In this document: positions 48,654 to 59,820 of the stretch, one piece after another
How positions within the stretch are numbered: the stretch's first letter is position 1
Layout: each line of letters opens with the position of its first letter
From: Bathynomus jamesi
Taxonomy: Eukaryota > Arthropoda > Malacostraca > Isopoda > Cirolanidae
Reading direction: 5' to 3'
Assembly: GCA_023014485.1 (NCBI GenBank)
Contig: JAJOZX010001572.1
Location: 818,501-882,500 of the forward strand
DNA length: 64,000 bases
Program-made: the position numbers and the translations under genes
Notes under the pieces: model-generated
Seen by the model: the letters and a program-made list of their open reading frames with translations, nothing else
Database searches by the model: none
What the model was told of the DNA's origin: nothing

Positions 48654-51427
48654 ATGTCTCTTATTTTCGAAGTGTTGATTTGTTTAGGTTGCGCCCCCTC
48701 AACCAGTTCCATTGGTTGAAAAAACATCACATATAAATTTTGTTTTGGATTGAACACTTTGTAGAGGTCGTCCCCGCTTATTAAAGTTCATAAAATATAG
48801 CTATTATTTATGCAATTAATATTTGAAATTACTAGCAGTTGTCAAGTATACTAAACATATGTTTTTAATTAATTAATCATCATATTTATGATGAATTCAA
48901 TTAAATAAATATATTAGAGATAATTGTCAAGTTTGTAGCTGAAAATATTGCTTGATAAGACAAGATCAACCTGTTTAAACATGTTTCATCAAGAATGCTC
49001 CAGATTATGTTGCAATTGTTTATTTGTCATCATTCAGTGTTCTGCTGTCATAAGTAAAAGGTGTGTAACTGTGTATCACTATACTTCGGTGGTGTGGACA
49101 CTGTACATCTTCACCGCACAAAAAATGCAGTCAAACGGTTGGAAGCTGAGGCAGAGAGAAAAAGAAAGTCAGAATCTTTGATGGAGGCGTCTACTAGTCA
49201 AGTTGTACTGGCTTCTTCCACATCTTCCAGCAACACTGATGAAAGTGGGAATGAGGAGGAGGAGCCCAAAGGAGCTTGTGCTTTACCAAAATCTAAGAAA
49301 AAACGAGGCATGAAAAACATCATGACTATTCAGATGTCTGCTGCCCTGGATCGTACACAAATTTCCTCTAGAAAGGCAACATTTATCCTCGCAGAGGAAG
49401 CTAAAAGCTTTGGTTTGGACGCTTCAGATTACAACATAAACCAACATTCTATCCATCGCCTTCGAAATAAGAACCGAGCTCGTCATGCTAAAGAACTTAA
49501 GGAGCATTTCCATGGAGAATGTTCTATGACAGTCCACTGGGATGGCAAGATGATGGAGGACCTCACCTCGCACAAGCACATTGATCGTCTCCCAGTACTT
49601 GTGTCAGGACCTGGTGTTGAACAGCTGCTTGGTGTCCCCAAAATCCCAAACTCAACTGGAGAAGCACAAGCTGAAGCCGTCTTTAACTGCCTGAATGAAT
49701 GGGAATTACAGAGAGAGTAAAAGCAATTTGTTTCGATACAACAGCTTCAAACACGGGTCAATATAGTGGAGCCTGTGCTCTCATCGAAGCAAAATTGGGA
49801 CATGATGTTTTGTACTTGCCTTGTAGACACCATGTTTTAGATTTATTGTTGGGAGCTGCATTTGAAGCAACATTGGGATCTACATCAACTGGTCCAGAGA
49901 TATTGATCTTTAAACGTTTTCGTGACAATTGGACTTCTGTTGATCAAAGCCAGTTCCAAACAGATGAGACAGACACGATTACTAAAGAAGCAATTATCCA
50001 GTCTAAAACTGAACTAATTCAGTTTGCTAGATCCCAGGCACCTATGCTACGGGATGACTATCAAGAACTTTTGGATCTATCCATCATCTTTCTTGGAGGT
50101 GTCCCCAATAAAGGCATCAAGTTTCGTGCACCAGGTGCCATGCATCGAGCTCGCTGGATGTCTAAAGCGCTCTATTCTATCAAGATGTGGCTTTTTCGAA
50201 ACCAGTTCAAGATGACTAAGACTGAAGAACGAGGAATTCGAGATCTTTCCCTTTTTTCTGTTCTCATCTATATGAAGGCTTGGACAACATCCTCACTCCC
50301 TATTGAAACCCCATTTAATGACTGGCTCCTTATGAGGTCATTGATTAATTATCCTAACAAAAAGATTTCTGATGCAACTAAAAAAGCTCTCTAACCACTT
50401 ATGGTACCTGTCTGAAGAAGCAGTTGGTCTTGCTTTCTTTGATGAGCGAATTACTACAGATGTAAAGAAACGCATGGTAAAGGCATTATAAGATGAGTCC
50501 ACTGATAGACCACCCAAGCGTCCTCGGATTCCTGAATCGACCTTCTGCTCTGGTGAAGGACTACACCAACTTGTTACAAGAAATACTAGAGAATTCTTTA
50601 CTAAGCTGAATTTGCCAGAAGGATTTCTGAACAAGGCACCCAGCACTTGGACATCCAACTGTGAATATTTAAGGGCCAGAGCTATTGTTGCAGCTCTATC
50701 TGCTGTAAATGACCGGGCAGAACGTGCAGTAGCTTTAGTTCAAGAGCTGAATAAGAAATTGACAGTGGGGGAAGAGCAGCTCTAGTTCCTGCTCCAAATT
50801 GTTGCAAAACACCGCCAGAGTCACCCAGTTCCATCAAAAACTGTTCTTCTCAAAAAATAACCATCAATGAGGTCGCACCTTAAAATACACCATATTGTAT
50901 AATCATTGTATATTAAATAAATGTTGTATAAGGAAATAATGCTAATTAAAGTAATTAAAGTACGTAAATAGCACTGGCATTTTGAATTTATCTCTATATA
51001 ATAAACTAATGGTTTTTTTTTGTAGCAATGCTTCATTGCTGATTGTATATAAAAAAAGAGCCAGGAAGGATTTTGGATAGGAGAAAAAGGATTGGGATAA
51101 AGAAGGATTGAGGACCAAAGGATGGATTATAACAACATCAAGGATAGGTTAGAAAAGGATCAATGATAAATAAGAAGGCCTATACTTATAAAAACGAATC
51201 AAACTAAAAAAAGAAGGAAGGAATTATGTGTATAATGAGCATAATCATATGTCAGGAGCTATTATGCCATGGTCACCATTTTTATTAGCCGGGGGCGACC
51301 CCTAAATATGAGCCAATTTGTGTCAAACTTTCAAGTTTTAGTTTTTATGCTAAATGGAACTATTTTAGGGGGCGCAGATAAAATAATTCAACATTTCAAT
51401 TTTTGACTACCCAATAAGAGACACCCT
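48651..51427 (+). mobile_element. 2.8-kb TIR element encoding an RNase H-like protein with CxxH motif
   Basis: The ends AGGATGTCTCTTATT and AATAAGAGACACCCT form TIRs. Further in, TGCGCCCCCT and AGTTCCATT are also inverted at matching distances, so subterminal similarity reaches about 75 bp. (TA)n flanks hide the target duplication. The plus strand carries one long gene (about 49061-50850) with frame breaks near 49700 and 50392 and two in-frame stops (near 50488 and 50783), so the copy is dead. Confidence 0.8.
49061..50850 (+). pseudogene. Putative transposase-like protein, degenerate
   Basis: The gene starts with a charged, Ser-rich region (EAERKRKSESLMEA, NEEEEPKG, PKSKKKRGMKN). Then TVHWDGKMMEDLTSHKHIDR (first Asp candidate), VKAICFDTTASNTGQYSGAC (second Asp candidate), LYLPCRHHVLDLLLGAA (CxxH like the hAT zinc-coordinating motif), MHRARWMSKALYSIKMW, and near the C-terminus AALSAVNDRAERAVALVQE (possible catalytic Glu). 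The Asp/Asp/CxxH/Glu order is that of hAT-group RNase H-fold transposases. The family is one I have seen as uncharacterised proteins in invertebrates, but I cannot name it. Between the TIRs of the 2.8-kb element it is most likely the transposase. Frame changes and stops rule out a functional product. Confidence 0.7.
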
Positions 51428-51440
51428 AATATATATATAT

Positions 51441-52700
51441 TAGTGATGTAGCGGATGTCATTTTTTTCACATCCGCGGATGAGGATGTTTGATTTCAACA
51501 TCCGCGGATGCGGATGCGGATGTCTACATTTTCGTTATTTTTTAGAATATATTCGAGATTTGTTGTGTTTAACGTATATAATAAGTTATTATATAGAGAG
51601 AGCTGTAGCTATAATGTAGTATAATTGATTAATTGTACAATAATTGCTGTACTTTTCTCTGAACATATAAAATAATATCAAGCATCTAACTAATATAGAA
51701 ATCAATTAGTGAATTCGTCTGCAAATAAATTCGTTATATTTTGTTGAGTTTCAGCCACAATTAGAAACCATAATTGTGTTACCAGGATGCGGGACGTGAA
51801 CCCAACTCAAATGCACCCCACCGACCTCTTTCCCCAACCTCCACCCTTATAGAGAGAGATTTTTAATTAGCTTGATAACTATTTATATTAAGTTTAAAGT
51901 TTTATTAGGCATATTTATAAATGAGTAATTAAAATAAAGTGAACTAAGATGTTCATCGTTTAATGTTCAAACTTAATTATAGGAAGGTTATGCTTAAGGA
52001 ACATTAATTTTTCTGCCTTTTCTGCTGCCAGTCTGTTTCTCTTTTCATCATATATTAATCCAGCACTGCTAAATAATCTCTCGCTTGGTACGTTTGTTGG
52101 AGGACAGGTTAAATGTTTCCTCGCAAGTTTACTCAAGTATGGATAGATATTCTGCGTATTTTTCCACCAACTAATAGGATTGTCACATGCAGCCAGGCGT
52201 TTTTCTTGGTGATAGCTCTCGATCATTTTTACTACATCTTTTGACATCGCGTAGGTCTCGTCATTGCTGCTTGACTCAAGAAACTGAGAGACAGATTCTG
52301 TGATAGATTTGCTTGTTGAAGGTGTTGGTTCTGTCACTGAAACTTTTATTCTTTTGGTGGGTGGCGAAGCGACAGATTCAAGAGATTGAAGCTCTTCAAC
52401 TGCTTTGCCAAGTGATGATTTAACTCGTTCTAATGTACTAGGTGAAAATAACTTAGCTTTGTAACGTGGATCTAAGTAGGTTGCAAGAGAGTAACTTCAT
52501 ACAAGAACAGCCTCTCGTCTTGTCGCTTGCATCACTTTTGCGCACAATGAACTAGTTCTATTAATATAGTTGAATTTGATAATTTCCGCTTATTAATGAC
52601 GTTTTATCTCAACGGTCCACATCCGCACGACATCCGCAGTCCAAAGTGCGGATGCGGATGCGAGAAAATGTGCGGATGTTCCGCGGATGCGGAAGGTGGG
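51441..52700 (-). mobile_element. hAT element remnant with CGGATG-rich ends
   Basis: The left end TAGTGATGTAGCGGATGTC is a typical hAT terminus, followed by many CGGATGCGGATG words. A matching cluster of CGGATG words lies at 52616-52695. The true right terminus (CATCACTA) is not seen, so the right end is truncated or diverged. Confidence 0.78.
51960..52500 (-). pseudogene. hAT transposase C-terminal part (dimerisation domain)
   Basis: The minus strand reads ATYLDPRYKAKLFSPSTLE, a linker with SLESVASPPTKRIKVSVTEP, then YAMSKDVVKMIESYHQEKRL, NPISWWKNTQNIYPYLSKLA, RKHLTCPPTNVPSERLFSSA and GLIYDEKRNRLAAEKAEKLM. LDPRYK, the W(W)....YP.L..LA block and the SERLFS.AG motif are the hallmark of the hAT (ZBED-like) C-terminal dimerisation domain. 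The N-terminal zinc finger and first catalytic Asp are missing. Confidence 0.92.
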
Positions 52701-53476
52701 GTGGGGTGCTGCGCGAGACTCTGTTCAATATACAAACTAATGTTGAAGATCAGTAGACATTCGGAATTAGACCAATGTGAAGTCATTTAGTAGTAAACTT
52801 GATACGTACAGCTATAGTGTTGAGTTATCCTGACAGTCCGAAAGCATGTCCCTGCGGTTACACAGCTTATACTTTTCTAAAGTTATTTGACATCAAAAAC
52901 TTTTGATGTGACTGTAAAAATTTATCTAATGAAAGTGTTGCAGTTTGCCAACCAGTAAAAGAGATAAACATACTTTAGATTCGTGTTACGAGCTCTTTCA
53001 CTTCAGCCTTCATTCAGCGTTACAGTTAAGCCAGCTATTGCAATTTGGGATTCGTTTTAAATGCTGTAGGTTCTGTTTTAAGGTACAGAAATTATAAACT
53101 CTCTGAATAATTTGAATAACGAAATAGAATGCAGTGGTGTAATAGTCTCCATTCCTAGGGATTCGTCGAGAATGCTCGCTCAGATTTAGAAATTAGGCTT
53201 AGAATGGATTTTGAAATTTAGAAAAACTCTTAGCTAATGAAAGAGCAGACAATCAACAATGTTTTAAAATTGTTGAGTTTTTCAACAAATTAAAATTTCC
53301 ACTCGCAATTCATTTAATATAAAGAAAAAATAAATATTTACATACAGAAAATTGACAAAAGTAAACGTTACGCTTCTTGTCGGCAGCAGGCAAAGTAAAA
53401 ATTTCGGCTATTTTACAATTTGTGTTGTTTGTGGTAAAAAATAAATAAATAAAAAAATAATTTTGTGTATCTAGTC

Positions 53477-53675
53477 CAGTGGGTCCCAACCTTTTTTAGG
53501 CCAACGCCCCCTTATGCCCATCAATATTTGCTGGTGCCGCCTCATAAATATAATAATATAACAGGATAAGTAATTTATTAATAGAAGGTAACAATTTTAC
53601 AGTGTCCTAGCGCCACCCTAAAATTCTCAGATGCCCACTGGGGGGGGGGGGGGACGCCCACGTTGGGAACCACTG
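53477..53675. mobile_element. hAT-type MITE, 199 bp, 8-bp target duplication
   Basis: The ends CAGTGGGTCCCAACC and GTTGGGAACCACTG are flanked by the identical octamer ATCTAGTC (53469-53476 and 53676-53683). The same terminus style is seen at 64-287. A long G run is inside the right end. Confidence 0.88.
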
Positions 53676-53695
53676 ATCTAGTCAGACTACGCTTG

Positions 53696-54065
53696 TACAA
53701 AATTTTGTGGTACTTATGTATTATCGGGACTACCAAACTGTTTATTATGTATTTTTGCTCTCGTCATTTTCGTTTAAACTAACGAAAATATCACAACTTA
53801 ACCTTACCAATCATCAAGGGCGTACTGTTGACCTAACCGGGCATTCAATTAACCTAACAGGTTAATAGTGGTTATTTCACTTAAATATCTTCTGATCTTT
53901 TCGTATTAGGCACTCAATGAATGCCCGGTTAGGTCAACTGTACGCCCTTGATGATTGGTTAGGTTAAGTTGTGGTGTTTTCGTTAGTTTAAACGAAAATG
54001 ACGAGGGCAAAAATACATAATAAACGGTTTGGTAGTCCCAATAATACGAAAGTACCAATTTTGTA
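53696..54065. mobile_element. Foldback repeat related to 26463-26753
   Basis: About 150-bp inverted arms start TACAAAATT and end AATTTTGTA and include GGGACTACCAAAC, TATGTATTTTTGC and CGTCATTTTCGTT. The inner part TAACGAAAATATCA...TTAACCT, CAATCATCAAGGGCGTAC and GACCTAACC is shared with the core of 26463-26753 although the outer ends differ. Confidence 0.75.
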
Positions 54066-54650
54066 TTTTTTTGTGAAGTCGAGGAAAAGCAAGTCAGTCC
54101 ACAAATTTACAAAAATACTACAGCCATAAAAATTTTGAGCTTCACACCCAAAGCCAGTGAGACCAAAATTGTGAAGCTGCACTCAAAATGTAAATGGTTC
54201 GTGAGCTTAAAGTAAATGTTAAATTCTCACTGGGTTAAAAACGTTTGTTCAAAAGGTAGGATGAGCATTAATTTTGTGCAAAATTTGTGTTTAAAACAAA
54301 AAGGGGTTGGCTATAAAAATCATGGACCAATCTGAAAAATGTGTCTTGCGGAAAGGCAAATATTTTTTTGTGTGTGTATAAAAAGAAAAAAGAAAAACAA
54401 GCACGGCGTTAAAAATTCACAATTTAAAGCAAAACATATTTAGCGGCAGCTCCTAGAAAGAAAACCCATTATGCGTTTTGATCTTGTTTTGCAGAGTCAG
54501 TTACCACATGTCACTCTAAAACACTGAGACTAGAATTTTCATCGAAATTATAAACGGTCAATCATCAAAACACTCCTGATGATTAATTTGTATTTAAAAT
54601 CATGAACAGTAACTTATGTGATGTACTCCTGATGATTAATCTTCCATTTT

Positions 54651-54703
<53 letters not shown>

Positions 54704-54708
<5 letters not shown>

Positions 54709-54892
54709 AATAAAACCACGAAGGAAAGGAAACACAGAATGGTGCTCAAGCGCTTTCGTCTAATGACATCCTCAGTAATTGAGTGTTCCTGAGGATATCA
54801 TTAGACGAAAGCGCTTGAGCACCATTCTTTTCCTTTCCTTCGTGGTTTTATTCATCATAAATATTTTTCACGTGTTACTTTCGTGAAATAAT

Positions 54893-54900
<8 letters not shown>
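54704..54900. repeat. TA-flanked hairpin repeat carrying ribozyme-like core
   Basis: The arms GATGAATAAAACCACGAAGG ... GCTCAAGCGCTTTCGTCTAATGA and complement meet near 54775. The tail CACGTGTTACTTTCGTGAAAT resembles the tails at 33610 and 33700. Confidence 0.78.
54783..54822 (+). ncRNA. Hammerhead-ribozyme-like motif, copy 3 (different family)
   Basis: GTGTTC, CTGAGGA, extra T, ATC with GAC (GTC with GAC in the inverted partner), GAAA, palindrome-like GCGC, TT, then GAGCAC. GTGTTC pairs with GAGCAC (one G-U) as stem I. AGCGCT can form only a minimal stem III, as in dimer-acting minimal hammerheads. It sits in the right half of a hairpin (about 54704-54857) flanked by (TA)n. Confidence 0.5.
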
Positions 54901-54924
<24 letters not shown>

Positions 54925-55490
54925 CGTAAAGAACGACGCTTGTATAGGAGATATTCCGCGCAAGACGAGAAAGAGAAAAAACAAATGAAAAAAATGAAGT
55001 ACCACCTGGGAACCGAACCCGGGATCTTCCGATTGCCGGTCAGACGCGATACCACTACACCATGGACTTCACTCTTCCAAATGCCGTAATTCCTCTACAT
55101 ACTCGCAGAAACCAATGCCCCAAGGGGGGCACCTCCCGCATGCCGTAACATTATATACATTCAACTGCAAAGAACACGCAGTATAAATAACGTAAAAACG
55201 ACGCTTGTATAGGAGATATTCCGCGCAAGACGAGAAAGAGAAAACAACAATGAAAAAATGAAGTACCACCTGGGAAACGAACCCGGGATCTTCCGATTGC
55301 CGGTCAGACGCGATACCACGTGGTATCGCGTCTGACCGGCAATCGGAAGATCCCGGGTTCGGTTCCCAGGTGGTACTTCATTTTTTCATTTGTTGTTTTC
55401 TCTTTCTCGTCTTGCGCGGAATATCTCCTATACAAGCGTCGTTCTTTACGTTATTTATACTGCGTGTTCTTTGCAGTTGAATGTATATAT
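54925..55490. mobile_element. Hairpin SINE cluster with perfect palindrome
   Basis: Two direct copies on the minus strand (heads near 55006-55072 and 55265-55319) are followed by an inverted copy. The stretch 55160-55490 is nearly perfect inverted sequence with no spacer (centre GATACCACGTGGTATC at about 55320). The tRNA-like B-box GGGTTCGGTTCCC is present. Confidence 0.82.
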
Positions 55491-56935
55491 ATATGAATAA
55501 AACAGTATACATATTAAAATATACATACTGAAACCAATGCGAAAGAGTATAGATACACAAAACTCACTCAGTATATCTTAACGTCTCATGACAGAGTGGG
55601 TAATGTTGTGGTTCGCAAAATTCGAATTTTCAGTAGCATCGGTTCGAATCTCACCGAGGTAAGGTAAATTTATTTCTAATGTATTTAATCTTAAAATTTA
55701 AGTTGCCGTTAGTAACTTGTTCCTGATTAACAAAATTGATATGCATGTAATTACACTAGGTTAATGAAAATAAACTGAAATGGTATTTAATTGACATTTC
55801 TGATCTTTCACTGAAAGAATTTCCCACATATTGATAAAAATTCTAATCTCAGTGTACATGTTAAAAGCTGCCGTTAAATATTTTCGTCTTTTTTTTTTTA
55901 ACTTTTTAAAGCCAAGTGATTTTGTGTTATTCTTCTTGTTCCTTTTAAGGTTTATTATTATGCACACATAAAAAAAAAAGATTTGCCTTTTTGCAGGACG
56001 AATTTTTCAGACTGGTAAAATATTTCTCAACATCATTTCGAGAAAAATCCTACTCGAGTTTTTGTTCTGTAATTTAAAATGTAATATTTCCTCTTAAATA
56101 TACACATTAAAACGGAATACGAAAAGGTGAGATTCATTCTCCTTAACATTTAAATTGATTGGGTTGAGTTTAACTAACAGAAAAATAATTGACTTTAGTT
56201 TGAAGATATTTTTATTAGCTTTTCGTAAGTGCAAGTAAGGAGAACCAGCATCATTGCCCTCAGTTGGACAAAAAAACAACTTAAAATTGAACAACCAACC
56301 AGCCGGTTAAGGCGAAGACTTTCCTATATTCAGTTTGGTAACGAAGTTATTGAACTAGAGTGAACTCAATTTGAGCTAATGTAGATCTCTGGAGAACACT
56401 TATGCACTGTCATAGTGCCTAAGACACATTTTCTTTTTTTTTTTCCTTTTTAAGGAAAACGCATTTAGGCCAAACTCTTCAAAATTGGTTAAAATTTTAA
56501 AAAATGCGACTTCAGTCTGTATCAAGTTAAATGTTTTTGTATTGGTTCGTAATTTCTTTTAGTGACAATTCGCTTTAAGACCTAAAGAGCTGAAATATAA
56601 CGTAAGACTAAGGTTATTCAGTTTATGTAAATTTGCATACGTTTAATTTTTTTAACAAAATAATTTAATTAAAAAGGCGTCAAACGCCCTTTTACCAAAT
56701 AATAGCATTTAGACAACCGAAACATAACGAACATATATATATATATATATATGAAAATTGCATTTAGGACCTTCTCCATTCATTTATCTTTTGTTCCTCA
56801 GATTTAGTGCATTATAATGGAGGCTTTCGTTCCATTTGGGCTACGACAGGAAGCTTTATTCAATCAGGGAGAGAAAGAGAGAAAAGGAAAGAGCCCCCCC
56901 GACTCCCCACCAAAAAAAATAAAATCGAAACGTAC

Positions 56936-56998
56936 CCTCCAGTCTTCAGAGTCTTGAGCTTCGACGCTTCCAGTTCGAATTCTTCATAGTCTGATATA
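56936..56998 (-). CDS. VGlut: VGLUT exon a (N-terminal cytosolic tail, most 5' exon seen)
   Basis: A 63-nt exon on the minus strand. It is preceded by a long pyrimidine tract ending in CAG and followed by GTACGT. It reads ISDYEEFELEASKL then KTLKTGG, an acidic stretch typical of a cytosolic tail and not of a membrane segment. It enters with the last base of a split codon and ends with two bases of a Gly codon. The next exon supplies the third base, so the phases agree. This reading joins directly in front of the ERPTLR segment of exon b. The region is poorly conserved between VGLUTs, so the call rests on splice signals, phase and acidic composition rather than homology. The start codon must be in a further upstream exon that I could not locate. 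Confidence 0.72.
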
Positions 56999-57379
56999 CT
57001 GAAAGAGAGAAAGAGAAAAAAATATTTGAAATATTTGAACTAAGAGGATTTTACATAAATAAATAATATCCTTTTGTTATGCCTAAAACTCAGACCTTAC
57101 GAAGCTTTTAAGGGTTTTTTTAAGGGTTTTTCCCCATAAAATGTTTAATTTTGTTGAATTTTCTATTCTAAGTTTAGATTTCACACGTCGTCCGTTTAGA
57201 ATTTTATTGACCGCGATAGAGACGTTGGCAGAGGATTGGCAAAAGTAAATAGACACTGAGATGATTGTCCCTAATTAGAACAAATGACAAAAAGTTCATC
57301 AATGGAATGGTAGAACGTGTGTCAGCTTGGCATAATGCAAAGAGGAAAGCAACACGATTCTAAATATATTGACTCATTA

Positions 57380-57532
57380 CAGAGGATTGACAGAAGTAAA
57401 TAGACATCTTTTTTTTTTCCCATAATTTTTGATTTGGTAATAAAAGTCAATAAATAAGACTTTTATTATCAAATCAAACGCTATGGAAAAAAACAAAAAC
57501 AAAGCTGTCTATTTACTTTTGTCAATCCCCCG
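57380..57532. mobile_element. Tc1-type MITE, 153 bp, TA duplication
   Basis: The right end GTCTATTTACTTTTGTCAA... complements the left end ...TTGACAGAAGTAAATAGAC, with TA on both sides. An inner inverted pair (TTTGATTTGGTAATAAAAGT and complement) makes it nearly palindromic. A related end (GGATTGGCAAAAGTAAATAG) also occurs at about 57233. Confidence 0.8.
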
Positions 57533-58487
57533 TATAAAAGGCGTTTGTTTCTAAGGCGTTTCGTTTAGAATAACAAAACGTAGGCCTACACTATAAAAAT
57601 GCTTGAACGAAAAAGGTACCACGAAACCTTCTTGTCAAGATAAACCGACTTTAAAATCAATTTTAAACCTTTTCCAATAAAATAATTTCAAGACCTAATT
57701 TTTATATAAGAAATAAAATTTTAAAAAATAATACTCTAAAATGTCTTTAAAATGCGATTCAAAATTAATCATTTAGAAAAACATCATTTTTTTCGAAAGT
57801 TGTTTATCATTATTTCATATGATAAAATTAGATATTGAAACTATATGAAAATTGTCTTTATTATTTTAGTTTCAGTTGTTTATCTATTCCCAATTCAAGG
57901 GGAAATTCCCCTTGTAACAAATTTTTAAAAGGTTTCATTACGACCTCGGTGGAACAGTTTTATTTATTTTTTTTTACAATCTCCAAAGAAAAAAAATGAG
58001 TCATCATAAAGAAGGTCGATAAAAGAACTTGGTATAGGGGGTATAACCCCTTAAATTACAATACCAACAGTTGGGGTCAAATTCTGAAAAATTGGAACGG
58101 TCACCCAAGCAATCACAGAACTTCTTTATCGAAGAGAGCGAATAGTCTTCAAAAATTGCCTATGCGCTCCTGGCCTACGTATGGTGGAAGAACGTACCAA
58201 AATTGCCCAAATAGATCGCCATTACACGAGAGTTTCAAGAGAAATGACACTTGAAAACTATTATTAATTACTATTGTTATTTATTATTATGTACTATTGT
58301 TATTTATTATTACTATTACTGTTACTTGCCATTTTCACTTCCCTTATTCATTTAATAAATAAACTGAATCCCAATAATTGTGCCTAAAAAGCTTCCGTGC
58401 TTTCAACGGCATATTCAAATTAGAATACTTTAAATACAGTATATTAATGTCATATTAGATATCTAAATTGTACATAAAAAGTGTGAA

Positions 58488-58520
<33 letters not shown>

Positions 58521-58528
58521 AATATATA

Positions 58529-58568
<40 letters not shown>

Positions 58569-58735
58569 TCCTATTAATGTGCCTAAAAAGCTTCCGTGCT
58601 TTCAACGGCATATTCAAATTAGAATACGTTAAATATATTAATGCCATATCAGATATCCAAATTTTATGCAAAAATATTGAAAAATATTGCAAACTTTATG
58701 TAACTTTTATTCTTTTACTGAAGAATATTTTTTGA

Positions 58736-58795
58736 ATTTGAATTTGAATTTTGAATTTTGAATTTTGAATTTAAATTTTGAATTTGAATAAATAT
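58736..58795. repeat. (GAATTT)n-like minisatellite
   Basis: Seven or so TTGAATTT/TTTGAATT units in tandem. Confidence 0.85.
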
Positions 58796-59247
58796 GGAAA
58801 ATGAATACGTCTTATTTACATCTTTACATACCGACCATCATTAGTCAGCTTTATTTCGTAATCAAATGATTACAACTACTAGCAGTACAACTACTTTTAT
58901 AAGTAAATATCCTACTGAATACAATTACAGTAAAAGTGTAACTCTGAATCGAAACTACAGTAATGAAAGTAGCACTAAACCAGAGAGAGAATAAGGGCGA
59001 TAAGAGTGAACTAAAAGGACTTAATTTTATCTAATTCAGATTACTTAAATCGATTAAAGTTCTAGATTTAATGATTAATTAAATTAAATTCGTATTTTCG
59101 CCTCGAAATCGAAAAAGGTCCTTTTCGTTCGCGCGAAGATATATGAAACATTTACGATAATCAAATAAACGATCGAAATTAGATGAGTTTGAGAGACAGA
59201 ATCGCATTAAGTCTCTCAATAAGAGATTCGATTGAGATACTGAAGTG

Positions 59248-59248
<1 letters not shown>

Positions 59249-59316
<68 letters not shown>

Positions 59317-59317
59317 T
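59249..59317. repeat. (TA)n and (AG)n compound microsatellite
   Basis: A short TA array then a GA array. Confidence 0.95.
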
Positions 59318-59447
59318 TCCAAAAGATTAAAATCTGGGCTGAAACTTTCCTACTCAACGTATCTGATCAAAGCCGAGTTTCAGTTCATCCAATTCTCTCT
59401 CATGCTCTTATCATGTACGCATGTGATTGTACAATCTGTGTGTGTGT

Positions 59448-59488
<41 letters not shown>

Positions 59489-59533
59489 GAATCAAGACTG
59501 TATAAAAAGGTCACTTGCATACACACACACATA

Positions 59534-59815
59534 TAACCTTTGGTTAGCTTCCGCCCAAATTGTTCATTCTGACGAAGGTCAAGCTTTTCACTCCACCTTA
59601 GACCTACAGTTTAACGTGGAATCCGAACCACGCCCCACCAGTAGTCCAGCATCTAGGCCACCCAGGGTACCCATTTATCTACCAACCACTTTTTTTATTG
59701 TGTGGAAGGATGAACAGCTGGTTTTGCTGTGCGCCGGCTGCAGTAACCGGGTCTCGAACCCGGGGCCGATGGATTCGTAGTCAGCGACGCTAACCACTAC
59801 ACTACCGAGGCGCAT
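59534..59815 (-). mobile_element. Dimeric tRNA-derived SINE, copy 2
   Basis: It matches 19274-19562 along the whole length. Minus-strand tRNA-like block 1 has TAGTGTAGTGGTTAGCG and GGGTTCGAGACCC. Block 2 has GGGTGGCCTAGATGCTGG (its A-box side shortened relative to copy 1) and GTGGTTCGGATTCCAC. It directly abuts the mariner-group element at 59821. Confidence 0.82.
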
Positions 59816-59820
59816 ATATA

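Larger units (their letters stand above)
45018..56935 (-). other. VGLUT intron a-b
   Basis: An 11.9-kb intron. It contains GT/AG arrays near 45707-45801, the hairpin SINE cluster (46504-47190), (TA)n arrays, a ribozyme-like repeat (48409-48525), the 2.8-kb TIR element (48651-51427), a hAT remnant (51441-52700), a hAT MITE (53477-53675), a foldback (53696-54065), a ribozyme-like hairpin (54704-54900) and a second hairpin-SINE cluster (54925-55490). 45050-45600, 47450-48240 and 55500-56880 show nothing recognisable. Confidence 0.75.
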
